This document shows, piece after piece, positions 18,538 to 25,722 of a stretch of 64,000 nt of DNA. The notes under the pieces are model-generated. The model was not told where the DNA came from, made no database searches, and saw only the letters and a list, made by a program, of their open reading frames with translations. Position 1 is the stretch's first letter; each line of letters begins with the position of its first letter. A program made the position numbers and the translations under genes. Source of the stretch: Bradyrhizobium amphicarpaeae (GTDB lineage Bacteria > Pseudomonadota > Alphaproteobacteria > Rhizobiales > Xanthobacteraceae); assembly GCF_002266435.3 (NCBI RefSeq), contig NZ_CP029426.2:4184001-4248000 (forward strand), in the 5' to 3' direction.

Positions 18538-19395
18538 CTAGCTGACGAACGTATTGTAAAAATCCGACGAGGCGAGTTCCTCGTTCCAGCCCTGCATCTT
18601 GTCGGTCGCGACACGCCGGCAGAACGCCTCCGGCGAGCTTCCCGCGAAAGTGTGGAAGTCGCGGATCAGATGCGCCTGGTCGGTGAATCCGCACGCATGC
18701 GCGACATCGGCCCAATCGGCGCCGGACCGGCGCGCCGCGATCGCCTGCAGCATCCGCTCGATCCGCGCGAATTGCTTCGCGCTCGTGCCGATCTCGGCCT
18801 TGAAGCGGCGCTGAAGGCTGCGTTCGCCGATGTCGAGGCCATCGGCGAGGCCGCGCATCGAGATCGCCGGATTTCGCCTGATCGCTCGCATCGCCCGCGC
18901 AACCGGCGGATCGAGGCGCGACGGCCTCCGCCTCTGCTCGAGAAAGCCCTGCATGCAAGTGACGCGCGCCGCCGCGCTGCCGGCGCCGGCGAGACGTTCT
19001 TCAAGCCGTGCGGCAACGTCGTCGCCGAAGATGTCGGAGATTTCGACGCTGGCGTCGAGCAGGTCGGCAGGCCTGACCCCGAGCACGCGGTCGGCCGCCT
19101 CGGGTTTCAACCGCGCCAGCACGACCCCGACCGGACCGCTCGGCGTCAGTGCCGCCGCACGGGTCTGCATGCCGTTGACAGTTCGCTTATAGGCTCCGCG
19201 TTGCGAGGCCATCGGCGATCGATAATGCACGATCAGGACCGGCGATGTCGTCGGCAGCACCTTGATCGTGCGCGCGCAGGCGGTCGCAGCATCCGCCAGA
19301 TCGACATCACAATAGGTCTCGACGATCTCGCCGAGACTTTCACTCGCGGCGAAGAATTGGGGGCCGCGTGGACCCTGTCGGTGCGGGAGAGTCAT
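18538..19395 (-). CDS. AraC family transcriptional regulator
   Basis: A 285-residue regulator. The C-terminal AraC/XylS double helix-turn-helix occupies about residues 175-270 (LADGLDIGERSLQRRFKAE ... VAHACGFTDQAHLIRDFHTF). The N-terminal part (SLGEIVETYCDVDL) resembles the DUF6597-type ligand-binding domain of this branch. It lies between an amidase gene and the cupin gene, all on the minus strand, suggesting local regulation of one or both. Confidence 0.85.
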   Translation of the reverse strand: MTLPHRQGPRGPQFFAASESLGEIVETYCDVDLADAATACARTIKVLPTTSPVLIVHYRSPMASQRGAYKRTVNGMQTRAAALTPSGPVGVVLARLKPEAADRVLGVRPADLLDASVEISDIFGDDVAARLEERLAGAGSAAARVTCMQGFLEQRRRPSRLDPPVARAMRAIRRNPAISMRGLADGLDIGERSLQRRFKAEIGTSAKQFARIERMLQAIAARRSGADWADVAHACGFTDQAHLIRDFHTFAGSSPEAFCRRVATDKMQGWNEELASSDFYNTFVS

Positions 19396-19456
19396 GTATT
19401 CAGCTGGTCGGCCGAGCGGCGGAGTTGCCTCCGCCGCGTTGATATGAAGTTGAGGC

Positions 19457-20698
19457 TCACGCCCGTGCCAGCGCGTCCTCCAGGAACCACGCCGCCGCGA
19501 GTGCGACCGGATCGTTGCCGAAGCGCGCGATCACCTGCACGCCAACAGGCAGGCCCCCCACCTTCAGCACCGGCACGTTGACGCAAGGATTGCCCATCAG
19601 CGTCCAGAGCCGGTTGTAGCGGGGGTCACCGGTGGAGGCGAGCTCCTTGGCCGGCGGCGTGCCCGGCGCCGAATAAGTCAGGAGCACGTCGACGCCCTCG
19701 AACACTTCGCCGAGCTCGCGGCGGCCGCGGCGGCTGATCCGGCGCGCCTCGTCGTAGTCCTTCGGGGTCAGATGGGCGGTGGCATCGAGGCTTGCCCGCA
19801 GCATCGGCGCGATCTCGTCGTGACGTTCAGAAAACTCCCAGGCCAGCGCGCGATGTGCCTCGAAATCCTGGACGATGGGATGGATGCGCCAGGCCTCCTG
19901 CACTGCCTCCGGCAGATCGATGGTTTGGACACTGGCACCGGCACGTTCGGCGGCCTTGATCGCGGCCTGCAAGCCCTGTTCGGCGGCGGGCTCGACGGCG
20001 CCTGCAAACTCCTGCCGGACCACGCCGATGCGCGGCGATTTCGCCGGAACGATGCCGGCAAACTCGGTGCGCCCCGTCATCGCCAACAGTCCGCGCGCGA
20101 GATCTTCCGCGCGCGATCCGAACAGGCCGACGGTGTCGAGCGCCCACGAATAGCACTTCACGCCGACCGTCGGCAGCATGCGGAACGACGGCTTGATCGC
20201 GGCGGTCCCGCAATAGGCGGCGGGCCGGATCACCGAGCCGCCGGTCTGGGTGCCCAGCGCCAGCGGGATCATGCCGGCACCGACCGCTGCCGCCGAGCCC
20301 GAGGACGAGCCGCCCGGCGTATGCCCTGTGTTGTGCGGATTGAGCGTCGGCGTCGGATCGCGCGAGGCGAACGCCGTCGTCGTGGTCTTGCCGATGATGG
20401 TGGCGCCTGCCCGCTTCAGCATCATCACCACGGGCGCATCGGCGCGCGGCTGCCAGCCACGATAGATCTCCGAGCCCATCTCGGTCGGCATATTGACGGT
20501 GTCGATGATGTCCTTGATGCCGACCGCGATGCCGCGCAACGGGCCGGAGGCTTGCGCCTTCGCAGTCCTGTCGTGACGGACGAAGGCGTGGACGTCCTTC
20601 TCCCTGGCCTCGATCGCCGCATGCGACTGGGCGATGGCGTCATCGGGCGACAACTCGCCGGCTTCGATGCGGCGCTGGAGGTCGGCAAGTGAGATCAT
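19457..20698 (-). CDS. Amidase (amidase-signature family)
   Basis: A 413-residue amidase-signature hydrolase. The Ser-Ser-Lys triad is complete: Lys62 in GIAVGIKD, Ser131 in PGGSSSGSA and Ser155 in [11 protein letters not shown]. The ATG at 20698 gives [16 protein letters not shown], a normal family N-terminus; upstream in-frame codons run into the divergent dprA start region. The substrate cannot be named from sequence. It is not a second GatA, because the tRNA amidotransferase C-terminal features are absent. Confidence 0.87.
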   Translation of the reverse strand: MISLADLQRRIEAGELSPDDAIAQSHAAIEAREKDVHAFVRHDRTAKAQASGPLRGIAVGIKDIIDTVNMPTEMGSEIYRGWQPRADAPVVMMLKRAGATIIGKTTTTAFASRDPTPTLNPHNTGHTPGGSSSGSAAAVGAGMIPLALGTQTGGSVIRPAAYCGTAAIKPSFRMLPTVGVKCYSWALDTVGLFGSRAEDLARGLLAMTGRTEFAGIVPAKSPRIGVVRQEFAGAVEPAAEQGLQAAIKAAERAGASVQTIDLPEAVQEAWRIHPIVQDFEAHRALAWEFSERHDEIAPMLRASLDATAHLTPKDYDEARRISRRGRRELGEVFEGVDVLLTYSAPGTPPAKELASTGDPRYNRLWTLMGNPCVNVPVLKVGGLPVGVQVIARFGNDPVALAAAWFLEDALARA

Positions 20699-20813
20699 GG
20701 CAATACCCTTCTTATTGGCATCGCTTTTAGCATTGGCGCGAGGCCACGCAAGCGCACGCCGCTGTTGCGCAACGCCCTCAGGTTGTTCCATGCTGTCCCT
20801 GCAAGGAGACGCC

Positions 20814-21932
20814 GTGGACGCCATCAATCCGAGCATGGAGCTGACCGAGGCCGAGCGGATCGACCGCCTGCGGCTGATCCGCTCCGACAATGTGGGCCCG
20901 CGCACGTTCCGTTCGCTGGTCGATCATTTCGGCAGCGCGCGGGCGGCGCTGGAGCGGCTGCCTGATCTCGCGCGACGCGGCGGTGCGCAGCGGTCGGGGC
21001 GCATCTGCAGTGCGGACGAGGCCAAGGCTGAGCTCGCCGCGAGCCGCAAATTCGGCATTGCCTGGCGTGCGCCCGGCGAGGACGGCTATCCGGCGCGGCT
21101 GGCGATGATCGACGATGCGCCACCGCTGCTTGCGGTGCGCGGCGATGCCAAGACCTTGATGCGGCCGATGATCGCGATCGTCGGCTCGCGCAACGCCTCC
21201 GGCGCCGGGCTGAAATTCGCAGGCCTGCTGGCGCGCGAGCTCGGCGAAGCCGGCTTCATCGTCATCTCCGGGCTCGCGCGCGGCGTCGATCAGGCCGCCC
21301 ATCGCGCCAGCGTCGAAAGCGGCACCGTCGCGGTGCTGGCCGGCGGCCAGGATTGCATCTATCCGCCCGAGCATGGCGATCTGCTCGCGGCGATCCTCGA
21401 CCATTCGGGCGCTGCGATCTCCGAGATGCCGCTCGGCCATGAGCCGCGCGCCCGCGACTTCCCTCGCCGCAACCGCCTGATCTCGGGCGCCTCGCTCGGC
21501 GTCGTCGTGGTGGAAGCCGCGCACCGCTCGGGCTCGCTGATCACCGCGCGGATGGCGGCCGAACAGGGCCGCGAGGTGTTCGCGGTGCCGGGCTCGCCGC
21601 TCGATCCGCGCGCCGCCGGCGCCAACGATCTGATCAAGCAGGGCGCGACCCTCGTCACGGAAGCTGCCGACATCATCAATGCCGTCGCACCGATCATGGA
21701 ACGGCCGCTGATGCACCCGATGAGCGAGCCCGACAGCGAGCCGTTCGAGACCGATCCGCAAGGCCACGACCGCGACCAGATCACCGGCCTGCTCGGCCCC
21801 ACGCCGATCTCGATCGACGATCTGGTGCGAATGTCCGGCGCCTCGCCCGCGATCGTGCGCACCGTGCTGCTCGAGCTCGAGCTTGCCGGCAAGCTGGAGC
21901 GTCACGGCGGCGGGCTGGTGTCGCTGCTTTGA
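20814..21932 (+). CDS. dprA: DNA-processing protein A
   Basis: DprA loads RecA on incoming single-stranded DNA in natural transformation. The Rossmann-like domain shows [35 protein letters not shown] and [12 protein letters not shown]. The C-terminal winged helix ([20 protein letters not shown]) matches the DML1 domain. The GTG at 20814 is chosen because AAGGAG lies at 20803-20808, five bases upstream; ATG codons at 20790 and 20835 are alternatives. It is 372 residues long. It is normally adjacent to plsY and topA; both neighbours here are displaced by inserted genes. Confidence 0.93.
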   Translation: MDAINPSMELTEAERIDRLRLIRSDNVGPRTFRSLVDHFGSARAALERLPDLARRGGAQRSGRICSADEAKAELAASRKFGIAWRAPGEDGYPARLAMIDDAPPLLAVRGDAKTLMRPMIAIVGSRNASGAGLKFAGLLARELGEAGFIVISGLARGVDQAAHRASVESGTVAVLAGGQDCIYPPEHGDLLAAILDHSGAAISEMPLGHEPRARDFPRRNRLISGASLGVVVVEAAHRSGSLITARMAAEQGREVFAVPGSPLDPRAAGANDLIKQGATLVTEAADIINAVAPIMERPLMHPMSEPDSEPFETDPQGHDRDQITGLLGPTPISIDDLVRMSGASPAIVRTVLLELELAGKLERHGGGLVSLL

Positions 21933-21948
21933 TCAGGCTCGGACTCTT

Positions 21949-22108
21949 ACCCTCCCCTGGAGGGGGAGGGTCGATCGCGCGCAGCGCGAGCGGGGTGGGG
22001 TGATCCCTCCGCTCGGGCACTATCGGACGTGGAGAGACCGTCACCCCACCCCGGCTCACATTTCGCTGCGCTCTATGTGAGCCGACCCTCCCCCTCCAGG
22101 GGAGGATA
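21949..22108. repeat. Long GC-rich inverted repeat (CCCTCCCCTGGAGGGGGAGGG family)
   Basis: The left arm ACCCTCCCCTGGAGGGGGAG is mirrored by CTCCCCCTCCAGGGGAGG about 130 bases away. Inner complementary blocks (GGGGTGGGGTGA / TCACCCCACCCC) suggest an extended cruciform or RNA hairpin. It lies between the convergent dprA and HxlR genes, a position consistent with a role at mRNA 3' ends. Confidence 0.8.
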
Positions 22109-22154
22109 AGACCGATTGCGCGGCACGCAGCGCGCCTGCTCCTCGTTCTCCGCC

Positions 22155-22565
22155 TCAGCTGTCGTTGCGCTGATCAAACTTCGTGCGCGCCGCCTCGATC
22201 AGCATCAGATGGTCGATCGCCCACTGCCCGAGCGCTTTGACCGGCTGTTGCAGCCCGCGGCCGAGATCGGTCAGCTCGTAATCGACGCGTGGCGGAATTG
22301 TCGGGAAGATCGTGCGCGTGACGAGGCCGTCGCGCTCCAGCCCGCGCAGCGTCAAGGTCAGCATCCGCTGCGAGATGCCGTTGATCATGCGCTTCAGCTC
22401 GTTGAAGCGTTTCGGCCCGTCGCTCAGCATCATGATGACGAACACGCTCCATTTGTCGCCGACGCGGGAGAGCACGGAGGCGACGCCGCGGCAATCGGCA
22501 TGGTCCGGATCCGGCAACCGCGGTGCAGGCAAACCGGTGTTCTCAGGTTTCAAGGATGTGCCCAT
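22155..22565 (-). CDS. HxlR family transcriptional regulator (1)
   Basis: A 136-residue winged-helix regulator. The MarR/HxlR core is clear: CRGVASVLSRVGDKWSVFV, GPKRFNELKRMINGISQRM, LTLTLRGLERDGLVTR and PPRVDYELTDLG. Cys25 near the N-terminus is in the position used for redox or electrophile sensing in the YodB/HypR group. It is divergent from azoR with an 83-base gap holding a palindrome, so it most likely represses azoR (inference). Confidence 0.88.
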   Translation of the reverse strand: MGTSLKPENTGLPAPRLPDPDHADCRGVASVLSRVGDKWSVFVIMMLSDGPKRFNELKRMINGISQRMLTLTLRGLERDGLVTRTIFPTIPPRVDYELTDLGRGLQQPVKALGQWAIDHLMLIEAARTKFDQRNDS

Positions 22566-22616
22566 GGCTCAAAAAAGTGCGTTCTTGCGGGGATTTCGGC
22601 AGTCACTCATGTAGCT

Positions 22617-22637
22617 CTGGTTACAAACCTATACCAG
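22617..22637. promoter_or_regulatory. Candidate HxlR operator in the azoR promoter
   Basis: The arms CTGGT and ACCAG flank 11 bases, and an inner GGTTACAAACC palindrome lies at 22619-22629. It is 11 bases upstream of the azoR ATG and 51 bases from the HxlR start, ideal for autoregulation and repression of azoR. Binding is inferred. Confidence 0.45.
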
Positions 22638-22648
22638 GGTGACCTCAA

Positions 22649-23257
22649 ATGAAACTGCTCCATATCGATTCCAGCGTGCTCGGACCCCATTCTGTCTCCA
22701 GGCAGGTGTCCGCGGCCATCGTCGACCGGCTCCGGCAGGCGACGCCCTCGCTGGAGATCGTCTACCGCGACCTGACCCAGACCCCGCTGGCCCACCTCTC
22801 CGGCTCGCACCTCGCCGCCGCGCAAGGCGCTCCTGCCGCCGCAGAACTCGGACCCGACCTTGCCGCAAGCGCGGCCGCGCTGGACGAGTTCCTGGCTGCC
22901 GACGTCGTCGTGATCGGCGCACCCATGTACAATTTCACGATCCCGAGCCAGCTCAAGGCCTGGATCGATCGCATCCTGGTGGCGGGCAAAACGTTCAGTT
23001 ACGGGGCGAATGGGCCCCAGGGCCTTGCCGGCGGCAAGCGTGTGATCGTGGCCATCTCGCGCGGGGGCCATTACGGCGCGGACATGCCGACCGCCGCTGG
23101 CGAGCATCTCGAAACCTATCTGCGCTGGGTGTTCGGCTTCATCGGCATCACCAATCCGGAATTCATCTTCGCAGACGGCATCCAGCTTGGGCCCGAGCAC
23201 CGCGAAAAGGCGATTGCCGGCGCGCTGCAATCGGCAACGAACCTGCGCGCAGCCTGA
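22649..23257 (+). CDS. azoR: FMN-dependent NADH-azoreductase
   Basis: Flavodoxin-like quinone/azo reductase of 202 residues. Family motifs are [19 protein letters not shown], the FMN-binding [18 protein letters not shown], and AISRGGHYG near residue 135. It transfers hydride from NADH to quinones or azo compounds and is commonly controlled by electrophile-sensing HxlR/MarR repressors. The divergent HxlR gene and palindrome support that arrangement here. Confidence 0.93.
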   Translation: MKLLHIDSSVLGPHSVSRQVSAAIVDRLRQATPSLEIVYRDLTQTPLAHLSGSHLAAAQGAPAAAELGPDLAASAAALDEFLAADVVVIGAPMYNFTIPSQLKAWIDRILVAGKTFSYGANGPQGLAGGKRVIVAISRGGHYGADMPTAAGEHLETYLRWVFGFIGITNPEFIFADGIQLGPEHREKAIAGALQSATNLRAA

Positions 23258-23270
23258 AGCTTCGGCAACA

Positions 23271-23300
23271 TCAGCCGCCGCCCGATTGAGCGGCGGCTGA
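23271..23300. terminator. Hairpin after azoR
   Basis: TCAGCCGCCGC pairs with GCGGCGGCTGA over an 8-base loop. It lies between the convergent azoR and the small membrane protein gene. No U-run follows, so intrinsic termination is possible but unproven. Confidence 0.5.
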
Positions 23301-23314
23301 CATGTACGTGCGCG

Positions 23315-23497
23315 CTAAAACCAGGCGCCTTGAATGCCCAGGATGACGGCGACAAGCGAGACGAACAACCCGATGCCGGCAAACAGAACCACTCCGATGA
23401 GTTCGGACGTATCGGAGCGCTTGGCGGGAATGGCGGAATTTTCGGTGAAAATGCGCGGTGCTGAAATCGACGAAAAAATGCGAGCTGCCTTTGGCAT
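23315..23497 (-). CDS. Small single-pass membrane protein
   Basis: A 60-residue protein with a Ser-rich basic N-terminus (MPKAARIFSSISAPRIFTEN) and one C-terminal hydrophobic helix (LIGVVLFAGIGLFVSLVAVI). The ATG at 23497 is preceded by AAAGGAG with six bases of spacing. The function is unknown. Confidence 0.65.
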   Translation of the reverse strand: MPKAARIFSSISAPRIFTENSAIPAKRSDTSELIGVVLFAGIGLFVSLVAVILGIQGAWF

Positions 23498-23617
23498 CAC
23501 GGGCTCCTTTGAAATGAGTCTTTTGACCCCTGCCCGTAAAAGGGTCTTGGCAGCGCAAGCGAAGGTTCAACACCTCGCGCAAGGTTCAGAGAATTACATC
23601 TCGCAAGACGCAGGAAC

Positions 23618-23650
23618 CGGTCGGCACAACTGCTGAGGCTGCGCCGACCG
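23618..23650. terminator. Weak hairpin downstream of the SDR gene
   Basis: CGGTCGGC pairs with GCCGACCG over a 17-base loop in the 175-base gap between the SDR stop and the small membrane protein gene. There is no T-run in the minus direction. Confidence 0.3.
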
Positions 23651-23672
23651 ATTCAATTTTCGCAAACGTCGA

Positions 23673-24452
23673 TCAGCCGCGATAGATCGGAGCGCCAGCC
23701 GGAGCGGCAACCGCGCCGCCGTCGACGAAGATCTCCTGGCCCTGAATGTGCGCGGCGTCGTCGGAGGCGAGGAACAGCACCGTCTTCGAAATGTGATCCG
23801 GTTCACCAATCCGGCCGAGCGGCGTGGCCAACCCGATGCGCTTCTCGAACGCCTTCTCCGCTTCGGGCGTTGCAATCGCGGCGCCCCAGATCGGCGTGCG
23901 GATCGCACCAGGCGCGACCACGTTGACGCGGATGCCGCGCGGCGACAACTCGGACGCCATGATCCGCGCCATCGCGCGGACGCCGGCCTTCGCCGCGCCG
24001 TAGGCGGAGTAACCGGGAATGCCGAGCACCGAGATTACCGAACCGTTGAGGATGATCGAGGAATTGTCGTTCAGATAAGGCAGCGCCGACTGCACCGTGA
24101 AGAACACGCCGGTCAGATTGGTGCGGATGACCTTCTCGAAGGCCTCCAGCGTTGCCGAGCCGAGCGGCGTGCCGCCGGCGCCGGCGATGCCGGCATTGGC
24201 GAAAACGATGTCGAGCTTGCCGAATTTTTCGCTGCCCTGCTTGATCGCAGCATCGGTCGCCGCGATGTCGGTGGCGTCGGCAACGAGCGCGATTGCGTTC
24301 GGCCCGAGCTCCTTCGCAGCGGCGTCCAGCGTCTCCTTGTTGCGCCCGGTGACGATCACCTTCGCGCCCTCGGCCACGAACAGCTTGGCCGTCGCCAGGC
24401 CAATGCCGCTGTTGCCGCCGGTAATGAGTGCCGTCTTGTCCTTCAGTCTCAT
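23673..24452 (-). CDS. SDR family oxidoreductase
   Basis: Short-chain dehydrogenase of 259 residues. The Rossmann motif is TGGNSGIG (11-18), followed by the NAG motif (FANAGIAG), the catalytic Ser-Tyr-Lys (NGSVISVLGIPGYSAYGAAK) and a C-terminal DGGA. The acidic-to-Arg switch in TGRN suggests NADP(H) use. The ATG at 24452 gives MRLKDKTALITGG with GGAGACGAAC upstream. It is divergent from a second HxlR regulator with two palindromes between, so it is probably an induced detoxification enzyme. Confidence 0.92.
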   Translation of the reverse strand: MRLKDKTALITGGNSGIGLATAKLFVAEGAKVIVTGRNKETLDAAAKELGPNAIALVADATDIAATDAAIKQGSEKFGKLDIVFANAGIAGAGGTPLGSATLEAFEKVIRTNLTGVFFTVQSALPYLNDNSSIILNGSVISVLGIPGYSAYGAAKAGVRAMARIMASELSPRGIRVNVVAPGAIRTPIWGAAIATPEAEKAFEKRIGLATPLGRIGEPDHISKTVLFLASDDAAHIQGQEIFVDGGAVAAPAGAPIYRG

Positions 24453-24466
24453 GTTCGTCTCCAGTG

Positions 24467-24481
24467 GTTTCATAATGAAAC
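24467..24481. promoter_or_regulatory. Perfect palindrome, candidate HxlR operator 1
   Basis: GTTTCATAATGAAAC has perfect 7-base arms around one base, 14 bases upstream of the SDR start. It shares its layout with the site at 24504-24520, the two centres being 38 bases apart. Confidence 0.5.
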
Positions 24482-24503
24482 TATGTTGCGATCTAGGCCA
24501 AAT

Positions 24504-24520
24504 GGTTTTATGATGCAACC
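24504..24520. promoter_or_regulatory. Imperfect palindrome, candidate HxlR operator 2
   Basis: GGTTTTATGATGCAACC has arms matching at six of eight positions, inside the 122-base divergent region between the SDR and HxlR genes. With operator 1 it could mediate repression of both genes. Confidence 0.45.
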
Positions 24521-24574
24521 ACACAAGCGCGTGATCGACGCCGAAATCGTGCGAATGCGACAGGACAAAAGACG

Positions 24575-25042
24575 ATGGTGAAACGAACCAGCTTCGAAGG
24601 CGATGCCTGCCCGATCGCGCGGTCACTGGAAGCGATCGGCGACTGGTGGTCACTCCTCATCATCCGCGAGGCGCTGTTCGGCGTACGTCGCTTCGGCGAG
24701 TTTCAGAGCAAGCTCGGCATGGCCAGGAACATCTTGTCGGCGCGGCTGCGATCGCTGGTCGACCACGGCATTCTGGAAACCGCCCCCGCCTCCGACGGCA
24801 GCGCCTATCAGGAATACGTGCTGACGCCGAAGGGCCGCGGCACCTTCCCGATCCTGGTGGCGCTGCGGCAATGGAGCGAGACGTTCGACGAACGCCCCGA
24901 GGAGATCGCGACCGTTTTGGTCGACCGCGAAAAGGGCCGCCCGGTGAAGAAGCTCGAAATGCGTGCGGAGGACGGACGGCTGCTTACACCCGCGGATACG
25001 ATGCTGAAGCCGCGACCGGCGCCGCGACGGCGGTCGGCTTGA
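24575..25042 (+). CDS. HxlR family transcriptional regulator (2)
   Basis: A 155-residue regulator with an HxlR winged helix: CPIARSLEAIGDWWSLLIIREAL, VRRFGEFQSKLGMARNILSARL, LVDHGILET and EYVLTPKGRG. A C-terminal extension (about 110-155) is charged and ends in a basic PRPAPRRRSA tail. The N-terminal Cys13 occupies the redox-sensing position of the family. It is divergent from the SDR gene. Confidence 0.88.
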   Translation: MVKRTSFEGDACPIARSLEAIGDWWSLLIIREALFGVRRFGEFQSKLGMARNILSARLRSLVDHGILETAPASDGSAYQEYVLTPKGRGTFPILVALRQWSETFDERPEEIATVLVDREKGRPVKKLEMRAEDGRLLTPADTMLKPRPAPRRRSA

Positions 25043-25102
25043 TGGCTCACGACCCCGGCGTCATTGCGACGCGGTGAGAGCCGCCCGCTCAACTCTATGA
25101 CC

Positions 25103-25234
25103 GTCACCCTGAGGCGGCCGCTTCTTCAGCGGCCCTCGAAGGGCGACGGCCCGGCTGCAGCGACGGGGGCCGCTCATCCTTCGAGGCTCCCGGCGCGATG
25201 CCCTGCATCGCGCCACTCGCGCCTCGGGATGACG
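25103..25234. repeat. Inverted repeat, GTCACCCTGAGG / CCTCGGGATGAC family
   Basis: Outer arms GTCACCCTGAGG and CCTCGGGATGACGG enclose inner arms CCCTCGAAGGGCGA and CATCCTTCGAGG. It belongs to the same family as 45514-45626 and lies between convergent genes (HxlR 2 and a small gene). Confidence 0.75.
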
Positions 25235-25255
25235 GAGCCGATAAAGGCGGAAACC

Positions 25256-25522
25256 TCACGACAGCTTGCGCTTGCTGCGCAGCCGCAGATGCTCGTCGGC
25301 TTCCAGCTTGGTCATGCCAAGGAGATAATGCAGCACGTCGAGCTTGTGGCGCTCGGCGAGCTTGCGCAATGCTCCGACCTGCTCGGCGATGAAAGTGACA
25401 GCCTCGTCCGCGCCGCCCTCCCCCGGTTCCTCGTGACGCGAGCCTCCCGGCGCGCCTGATGCGGCGCGCGCCCGCTTCTTTCCCGGCCTAGTCAACAGAC
25501 CCCACCCGAATCCATGCCCCAT
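25256..25522 (-). CDS. Small conserved hypothetical protein
   Basis: An 88-residue protein with a basic, Gly/Arg/Lys-rich first half (RPGKKRARAASGAPGGSRHE) and an alpha-helical second half (EAVTFIAEQVGALRKLAERH, then LDVLHYLLGMTKLEADEHLR). The helical half resembles small proteins of unknown function common beside rhizobial topA. The ATG at 25522 is chosen because upstream in-frame codons lack coding character. It is divergent from topA. Confidence 0.65.
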   Translation of the reverse strand: MGHGFGWGLLTRPGKKRARAASGAPGGSRHEEPGEGGADEAVTFIAEQVGALRKLAERHKLDVLHYLLGMTKLEADEHLRLRSKRKLS

Positions 25523-25722
25523 GGAAACATTACGCCGATAGCGCTCGCAACTCCAAGGTGGTATTTTACAACTTTCTCGATATGAAACTTTTCCCATCCG
25601 GGCGGCTTTCAACAGCCCTCGATTTGACAGCGGAGGCCTCACCACCCATGTTCGGGTCGAAACGGCCGACCCGAGTCCTTTCGTTTTCGGCCCCCAATTT
25701 TCCCATAAGTTACTGGAACTAC

